Below are positions 57,601 through 64,000 of a stretch of 64,000 nucleotides of DNA, piece by piece. Both the position numbers and the translations under genes were made by a program. The notes beneath the pieces were generated by a model. That model was not told where the DNA came from and did no database searches. It worked only from the letters and a program-made list of their open reading frames with translations. The stretch spans positions 13,115,533-13,179,532 of the forward strand of contig NC_085139.1 in assembly GCF_024139115.2 (NCBI RefSeq). The letters are read 5' to 3'. The number at the start of each line of letters is the position of its first letter. Position 1 is the stretch's first letter. The stretch is from Armigeres subalbatus (lineage: Eukaryota > Arthropoda > Insecta > Diptera > Culicidae).

Positions 57601-60600
57601 CCTCTTGAAAGGTGGCTTCTGAGCCTCTTGAAAGGATGCTTTCGGGCCTCTTGCAAGGAGGCTTCCGGGCCTCTTGCAAGGAGGCTTCCGGACCTCTTGC
57701 AAGGAGGCTTCCGGGCCTCTTGCAAGGAGGCTTCCGGGCCTCTTGCAAGGAGGCTTCCGGGCCTCTTGCAAGGAGGCTTCCGGGCCTCTTGCAAGGAGGC
57801 TTCCGGGCCTCTTGCAAAGTGGCTTCCGGGCCTCTTGAAAGAAGGCTTCCGGGCCTCTTGAAAGAAGGCTTCCGGGCCTCTTGAAAGGAGGCTTCCGAGT
57901 CTCCTGAAAAAATGCTTCCAGGCCTCTTGAAAGGTGGCTTCCGAGCCTCTTGAAAGGAGGCTTCCGGGCCTCTTGCAAGTAGGCTTCCGGGCCTCTTGCA
58001 AGGAGGCTTCCGGGCCTCTTGCAAGGAGGCTTCCGGGCCTTTTGCAAGGAGGTCTCCGGGCCTCTTGCAAGGAGGCTTCCGGGCCTCTTGAAAGGAGGCT
58101 TCCGGGCCTCTTGCAAGAAGGCTTCCGGGCCGCTCGAAAGTAGGCTTCCGGACCTATTGAAAGTAGGCTTCCGGACCTCTTGAAAGGAGGCTTCCGAGCC
58201 TTTTGAAAGGAGGCTCCCGGGACTCTATAAAGGAGGCTTCCGGGCCTCTTGGAAGGAGGCTCTCGAGCCTCTTGAAAGAAAGCTTCCGGCCCTCTTAAAA
58301 AAAGGCTTCCGGGCCTCTTGAAAGGAGGCCTCCGGGCCTCTTGAAAGGAGGCTTCCGAGCCTCTTGAAAGGAGGCTTCCGGGCCTCTTGAAAGGAGGCTT
58401 CCGGGCCTCTTGAAAGGAGGCTTCCGGGCCTCTTGAAAGGAGGCTTCCGGGCCTCTTGAAAGGAGGCTTCCGGGCCTCTTGTACACTCTAAATTTTAGTT
58501 CAGAAGCATATCCTTTAACATGTCATTCAACATTTTGTTTCAATCAGGTAGATTGCATAGAAGATTTTAAAAATGTGTTCATCCGTCGTTATGCGATTTT
58601 GATTTTTTATCTATAGCCCAGACTCAATAGTCTTTAAGTTACTAATCGCTATCCAGATTATAAACAAAATTTAGAAAAAAAAATATGCGTGCATCAAAAC
58701 TTTATCAATAAGTTTTGATTAAAATTGCATAAATTCCGCCATTATGCATTTTTGTCCGAGGTACCCTCTGGGCCCGGTGAAGGTACCCCCAGGGGTACAT
58801 GTACCCAAGGTTGAGAAACGCTGATCTACAGCAACCACCCATCGGTGAACGTCGCTCGGATAGACAGATGCCGAAAGCTAATGTTTTGCAATATGAAGAA
58901 ACTTCGTCTTGAGTTAAATTTCTGTTGTCGTTCTTCGCAGCAATACGCATCTAAGATAAACTACATCTCATACTTGTCATAAGACGAATTTGTACAATCC
59001 CATTGAAGTCCACCACTTAATAATTGTATCTTGACAGATACGTATTTCGACTTCAACAGTAAGGCCGTCTTCAGTGTCTCGACTAAGTCGAGTCAAGTAC
59101 GAGACACTGAAGACGGCCTTACTGTTGAGGTCGAAATACCTATCTGTCAAGAAACAATTAAGTGGTGGAATTCAATGGGATTGTACAAACTCGTCTTATG
59201 ACAAGTGAAGACATTCCACTAAAAAGCTCAAAATAATTTTCTTAACAAAATTACATCTCATAACCAAATTCAGAATCGAGAAAATTTCATAAGATTCTTA
59301 GACCTCCGAGCAGTTTGCTCAATGTTAATAAAAGGACACAAATTATTATGGCAAATACTATCAATTTCGAATAGCTACGTAGTCCTACGTCACTTTTGCG
59401 TACAACCCGATTGGGCTGCACAAAAGATATTTTAGTTACTAGATAAAGATTGTCGCTGTCGTCGCTGTCCGGAACATCTTTTGCTGGTGAGGATAGGGGA
59501 GCTAAATGTCAAAGAAGGAAAATCCATACGATTTGACAGGTATGTACCACACATGTTTCGGACAGCAGAACAAAGGGAACCGAAGCGACAATCTTTATCT
59601 AGTAACTAAAATATCTTTTGGCTGCACCTTTGAGTTTTTTCCCTTCTCTGAAGCACTTGGGTTTTGGTATTTTTTGAACACTGTTAGAATAGGGACGGCA
59701 CATGATCAAAAATCAAGGATATCAAGAATGCAGCTAGCAGAAACGAAAATATAATTTGTGATCATAATCATTTTGTACATAGTTTTGCGAAACTGTGGTG
59801 TCGAGAAATACAATATTCGCTTGGTTACGCATATCAGTCCCGCTATGTCAGCATGCTTGATCTCGATAATGACTAATGTCTTCTTCTTCTTATTGGCATT
59901 ACATCCCCACACTGGGACAGAGCTGCCTCGCAGCTTAGTGTTCATTAAGCACTTCCACAGTTATTAACAGCGAGGTTTCTAAGCCAAGTTACCATTTTTG
60001 CATTCGTATATCATGAGGCTAGCACGATGATACTTTTATGCCCAGGGAAGTCGAGACAATTTCCAATCCGAAAATTGCCTAGACCGGCACCGGGAATCGA
60101 ACCCAGCCACCCTCAGCATGGTCTTGCTTTGTAGCCGTGCGTCTTACCACACGGCTAAGGAGGGCCCCTTAATGACTAATGTACGATATTCAAATAAATT
60201 TTTATTCGCGTTATGCGTAACATTTGGTAGTACCCACCCCCTCCCCCACCTTTTAGTGTAACAAAGTATAACGCAAGTTGGACCTCCCCCTCCCCCTAGA
60301 AGCGTTACGTAATTTGTGAACAGACCCTAACCGAATAACATTTATGAACAGTATAAAAGTATATGGACAGCAAAAGTCCATAGTATGGACAGAGTATTGA
60401 CATTTCGCGGGATATAGAACGAATAACATCGTATTTGATGTCGTGGGCGAGCAAATGTCTTAGGACATCCGTCGAATATCTGAAATCTCTTGGGCTGTAT
60501 ACTCACCCGACAGTGTGTCGACAGAACCAGTAACTCTACTGATACTGATACACAGGCGATGCACCAAACATTCGGTTCAGTATCGTCTCTTTTTCTTCGT

Positions 60601-63567
60601 TTCGTTCTGTAAATCGATTTTATTTGTGTTTTTGATAGCCTACTATTTGAAAGTCGATTGCTATGATTGGAAGTACAAAATTTATTCAAATAATTCATGC
60701 TTTTATTCAGTATTTTCGTTTATTATTCTAAGGGCGAAGCCAGAGTAAACGCGACGTGCGACGCGACGCGACAGTGCAATTTGACAGCCTGTTGATAATG
60801 ATTGTTATTCTTTTACGTAAGTCGCGTCGCGTCGCATCGCACGTCGCGTCTACTCTGGCGAGCACCTAATGCAATCGGCTACTACCACATGTCGCTCAGC
60901 CACGACTAGGAATGGGCGTTTTTCGGAAAAATATCGATACTGCCGTATCGATGTTTTTATTGTCAAGATATCGATGCCGAAAAATATCGGCGCTGAAACA
61001 TCGATATTCCGATATATCGATACGTTCAAAAAATGTAAAGCACGAGCAAAAAAAAATTGAAAATTGAGACTACGAATCACACATTTTACGAATTGTATCT
61101 AATGTTTGCTATATTTTCCACTTTTTTGTGTTACGGACTAAAGTTAAAAATATCGAAATCCGATATCAGCTACAAAAAATCGATACGGTCAAATATGAAC
61201 ATTAAAAAATCGATGCAAAATATCGATTAATCGGAGTGAAAATATCGATTCCCGATATATCGTATCTGTATCGCCCATTCCTAGCCACGACATTTAATAT
61301 CCGGATTTGATTTTGACTTCTACTCCTGATCACGTTTTGAATAGTTTCAATAGTTTGCAATAGTCATCGAGCAAGTAAGTGCAGCGCGTGTTTTATTCGT
61401 CGGGAAAACAATAAATTATTTATTTGGTGTTCGGTGGCTCATGCGCATGTATTGCTCTTTGCGCCAGTCGAAACAAGCGTGATCTTTCATAGTTTGCTGT
61501 AGCTATCGGGTTAATAAGTGCAGAGTGCTGTGCGTCCGTTTGGTCGTCCAAAACGCGATTCTCCTCAGTTTAACTATTTTCTCGTGGCGAGACAGCGAAT
61601 TAGTGTTATTTCCCATCCCATAGATCGCGTCACTCACCAAAGTGAATCCAGTCGAACTAACAATCCTTCCCTTCCTTGAGACGGGGCCGGCGCCGTTATT
61701 GATTTTAAATATTTGAGCTCCCGAAACGTGTACATTGAGAATGGGTAGCTAATCCCAAGCCCCATTTATTATGTTCTCTGTACAATTTCGCAAGTTCTAG
61801 TCAATCACTGAGTAGCAACTACGAATCGTGCGGTCATAATGCTCACGCTCACGTATTGAATAAACATCTTCATTCAATTGACTTGAAGGAAAAGAATTCA
61901 ACTGAATTGATCAATTCTCTTGCCTAGTCTAAAGATAAATCCAAACTAGGTAAGTGAATTGATGAACTAAGTTGAATTAAAAACTGACAGTGGGACATAT
62001 TCAAATTTCTTCTTATCAAAGATAGTTGGGCTCGATGCCCACGTAGCGTCATGCAGGTGTTTATACATTTAATTTGCGTTCACATGTAAACCTTTACTTG
62101 TTTTCTCTTAGATTTAATTTACTATATGAGACCTGATGTGAGGCCCGTTAGCTCTACAATACCACTATTGTAAAAAAATGTTTCATTTTTCATTTCAGCT
62201 ACCAACTAGATAATCATTTGCGAGTGCATGAACGCTCAGCAAAAATCCAGAATGAAAAGGGTGCGACCATATTCAAATGCGGTATCTGCCAGATAACACG
62301 CAATAATCGCCATAAAATGGCAGAGCACATGAAGTCCAAGCATCAAATGAGGAAACAAGTTTGCTCCATATGTGGACAAAGATTTGTTTATCGGTAATCA
62401 GATTTCGGCATATTTAAGTAACATTTCATAACACTTGTAATTTTTCCAGACACCAATTGGCTCGACATTTGCTATTACATGAACGCAGACTGGAAACCCA
62501 GCAAAATACGCATGTTTGTGACATTTGTCAATGCGCCTTCAACCTTGAAAGTTTGTTGAAACGTCACAAAAAAGATGTACATGGAATCAAGCCATATCAA
62601 TGTCATATTTGTGATTCCCGATTTTTATGGCGGTAAAAATATCGTGGAATTATCTAATTATCTAAAAACGAATTTGTACTTATCCATTCAATTCCACCAT
62701 TTTTTTTAAAACCTGATTAATATGTACACGTATTGTGACTATGTCAACAGTGTCAGTTACCATACTCTACAAATACGCGTATCTTTACAATTAAAATGTT
62801 ATGGAATTGAATGGAACAGTATAAACACGTTTTTTTGACCTGCATCGATCAACAGTCATTCAAATTTTAATTATAATATTTTAGATCTCGTTTATCTGTA
62901 CATCTGCTGACGCATGACTCAAAGGAGTTCCATCCACTACAACAAACGTTCGATACAAAATCCAATCAAAAAGAGAAAGATAATGTACAAATAACGTCCG
63001 GGACACCTAAGAAATGCAAAAAATGTCCAAAGAAGTTTCAAAGCATAATATCATTATGGTTCCATAAAAAACATTCGCATAAACCAAAGTACAAGTGTAC
63101 AATGTGTTACGGAGCTTTCACATCAAGGTAAAATATCGATGAACCTGAACTTATTAAATATTATATCACTTTTTATTGAACCTTTCCAGTGCACTTTTGG
63201 AAAGGCATAAGTGGACCAAACACAAACAGGCAGATAGTCAACCAATGAAATGTGTACCGTGTAACAAAGTTTTCACAACCACAAAGCAGCGCACATCACA
63301 CATACTGAAACATATGCCAAGAAAACGTTCCTGCCAAATTTGCAACAAACAATTTTTGAGCGCGTAATTGTTTTTCGCGTGGCTGCTCTCTTGTAACACG
63401 TGATAATCGTTTTTTGTTTTCTTTGCAGGAATCGTTTACTAAACCACGTGAAAATGATTCATAATGCAGATCGCGAAAAGGGTTCAGAAAGCAATCCCAA
63501 AACAACTACTGTACAGAATACTACCGTCGAAGTGATAGTGAAAGATGAGCCAGTCGAAATTTGTTAG
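51638..63567 (+). CDS. ZAD C2H2 zinc-finger protein E (10 exons, 16 fingers)
   Basis: Ten exons join in frame to 813 residues: 51638-51799, 51865-52196, 52258-52602, 52679-53167, 53397-53576, 62199-62393, 62450-62632, 62885-63127, 63190-63363 and 63429-63567. The ZAD has Cys25/Cys28 and Cys66/Cys69. Sixteen C2H2 fingers follow, from QCKVCGKHF to SCQICNKQF. SUMO-type sites (VKIE, IKVE, VKDE) lie in the linkers and tail. Introns from the second on are phase 2 and cut fingers 2, 4, 6 and so on to 16 at helix position 1. Intron 5 is 8.6 kb and splits finger 8: CNKCGKTFVYR lies before it and YQLDNHLRVH after. The frame, spacing and splice signals all agree across it. Without the 3' exons the protein would have seven fingers. 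It is probably a functional nuclear DNA-binding protein with unknown targets. Confidence 0.85.
53745..53872. mobile_element. C-rich MITE (relative of 60200-60327 and 6273-6438)
   Basis: CTGTTCACAAATTACGTAAC starts it and CCCCTCCCTCCCCC-type runs lie inside. The right end is degraded. Confidence 0.55.
53880..54060 (+). repeat. Interspersed repeat, unbroken relative of 24953-26100
   Basis: TTTTTTGACGTAGGATTACG, GGGGTACACTTTACG and TATCTCAGCCGTTTCTCG occur in order, without the 968-bp insertion seen in the other copy. Confidence 0.55.
54560..55036 (-). mobile_element. 477-bp hAT-type MITE, copy 2
   Basis: It has the same ends as 40142-40620 and is roughly 93% similar in the compared part. GCATCGGG is duplicated at 54552-54559 and 55037-55044. 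Confidence 0.88.
55509..57228. mobile_element. 1.72-kb element nested in the hAT-type element, TAA duplication
   Basis: GGGTCTGTCTCATTTGGA on the left pairs with the reverse complement of the right end (GGCTCTGTCTCATTTGGA); the match runs about 45 bp. TAA flanks both sides (55506-55508, 57229-57231). GAAGCAGTTT-CCAGCCGTAC occurs twice inside (about 55708 and 56062). No transposase was seen. Confidence 0.75.
57232..58487. repeat. 23-bp minisatellite, about 54 units
   Basis: The unit is close to GGCTTCCGGGCCTCTTGAAAGGA with variants (TTGCAAGGA in the middle block). Because 23 is not a multiple of 3 and the unit lacks stops in several frames, it creates long false open frames of a 23-residue repeat on both strands. 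Degenerate units also lie at 55436-55508, left of the nested element. Confidence 0.93.
58972..59206. mobile_element. 235-bp hairpin element
   Basis: CTTGTCATAAGACGA and TCGTCTTATGACAAG are its ends. The inner arms contain GACACTGAAGACGGCCTTAC and its reverse complement, with a short loop near 59095. Confidence 0.8.
59422..59619. mobile_element. 198-bp hAT-type MITE with GGCTGCAC duplication
   Basis: AAAAGATATTTTAGTTACTA is repeated in reverse at the right end. GGCTGCAC lies at 59414-59421 and 59620-59627. It is related to 12838-13018. Confidence 0.85.
59880..60170 (-). mobile_element. tRNA-derived SINE (Feilai-like), uninterrupted copy
   Basis: This is the minus-strand copy of the family at 6038-6484 with its B box near 60093-60104. 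AATGACTAATGT is duplicated at 59868-59879 and 60171-60182. Confidence 0.85.
60200..60327. mobile_element. C-rich MITE, right end clear
   Basis: The right end, read in reverse, is GGGTCTGTTCACAAATTACG, with TAA after it. CCCCCTCCCCC runs lie inside. The left end is degenerate. Confidence 0.55.
60732..60866. mobile_element. 135-bp MITE with GCGACG arms, TAA duplication
   Basis: GCCAGAGTAAACGCGACGTG on the left matches the reverse complement of the right end (GCCAGAGTAGACGCGACGTG). TAA flanks both sides. Confidence 0.82.
60907..61283. mobile_element. 377-bp hAT-type MITE packed with ATCGAT motifs
   Basis: The ends are TAGGAATGGGCG and CGCCCATTCCTA. GCCACGAC is duplicated at 60899-60906 and 61284-61291. 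It holds nine ATCGAT hexamers, two of them inside a full TATCGATA. Confidence 0.85.
61292..62198. other. Rest of gene E intron 5; probable transposon-derived sequence
   Basis: AATAGTTTGCAATAGTCATCGAGCA and AGTTTGCTGTAGCTATCGGG, each followed by AAGTGCAG, form a rough tandem repeat (about 61345 and 61490). ACGGGGCCGGCGCCGTTATT near 61681 recalls a mosquito repeat tail I cannot name. A MITE-end fragment lies near 62030. Confidence 0.35.
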
Positions 63568-64000
63568 AAGCTTGGTTTCCATTTGCGACATAAGTGACAT
63601 GTCATGCACGTCTTACGAACGGATCATCAAAACTGTCTTCTGCCCTTCGGTGCCTCAGAGCAACCGGACAAGAAAATACTTGACATCAAAAGTCTTTGTC
63701 ATAAATAATTTAATAGTTTTTTTTGCTCACTAGCCCAACACCAGTCGACACATGTCCTTTTTCATTGAAATAGTGACATTTATTAAGGTCGTTTAAAAGG
63801 TCTTCCTTTCCTTCCCACGACTTTTTTTTTCGAATATTTCAATAAGAAGGAATCATTTTTGCTAAAAATGCTACAGCAAAAGTTATTTTGCATTGGCATC
63901 AACTCAAATTAGTGAAAAGTAAAAAAAGGGTTTTTAATTGTAAATCAATAGCTACTTGATTGTTTTCAATAATTTCACTATTTTACCAGAAAATTGATTT
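63568..64000. other. 3' flank of gene E; no gene recognised
   Basis: This is AT-rich sequence after the gene E stop codon. No canonical AATAAA signal was identified with confidence. Confidence 0.4.

Larger units (their letters stand above)
55260..58823 (+). mobile_element. 3.56-kb non-autonomous hAT-type element with an internal minisatellite
   Basis: The ends are CAGCGGTTCTCAACCTT and, as reverse complement, CAGCGTTTCTCAACCTT. ATCTACAG is duplicated at 55252-55259 and 58824-58831. Subterminal GGTACCCC motifs lie at both ends. The interior is a 23-bp tandem array interrupted by another element (55509-57228). No transposase was seen. It lies in gene E intron 5. Confidence 0.85.

Noticed and set aside
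57282..58143. Open frames of up to 262 codons on both strands, rich in KRPGSLL / RGPEASL or GFRASCKEASG repeats
   Set aside because: They come from the 23-bp minisatellite: 23 is not a multiple of 3, so the same unit is read in all three frames as a 23-residue repeat. There are no start context, domain or splice support.

Overview
This is eukaryotic, almost certainly insect, DNA. It has spliced genes with GT..AG introns, ZAD-type C2H2 zinc-finger proteins (a family that expanded in insects), R1/LOA-type, Jockey-type and copia retroelements, and a tRNA-derived SINE of the type known from Aedes mosquitoes as Feilai. The extreme density of short inverted-repeat elements (MITEs) also fits a culicine mosquito genome. 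Species is not determined; a mosquito, probably Aedes, is an inference from the repeat types.

Layout. 13-5271 is a complete but mutated Ty1/copia element with two LTRs and a CAAAT target duplication. 5277-6960 holds a decayed Jockey-type RT interrupted by a SINE that is itself interrupted by a MITE. 6965-20210 is a cluster of four related ZAD zinc-finger genes: A (7145-8985, +), its tandem duplicate B (10933-12778, +), C (14569-16582, +, ZAD 5' half not found) and D (18621-20210, -, one frameshift). A fifth member, E (51638-63567, +, 16 fingers), lies 30 kb further on and has an 8.6 kb intron packed with transposons. 20.4-26.1 kb is nested MITEs and foldback repeats. 26.2-30.5 kb is a minus-strand R1/LOA-type element and 39.4-46.2 kb a plus-strand relative flanked by (CA)n; both carry insertions. 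34.86-38.76 kb is an importin-5 (karyopherin beta-3) pseudogene broken by a minus-strand non-LTR element with a 13-bp target duplication. The rest is MITEs and unassigned AT-rich sequence.

How it works together. The only plausibly functional genes are the ZAD zinc-finger genes, presumably nuclear DNA-binding proteins: an N-terminal ZAD for dimerisation, an acidic linker with SUMO-like sites, then C2H2 fingers. All five share an unusual exon design. After the linker exon, every intron falls in phase 2 in the codon for helix position 1 of every second finger, so each internal exon carries helix / whole finger / Cys-half and is frame-neutral. Nearly everything else is mobile DNA, and many insertions are dated relative to each other by nesting and by uninterrupted paralogous sites inside this same window.

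Exon boundaries were derived by hand from splice signals, reading frame and C2H2 spacing. No database search was run.
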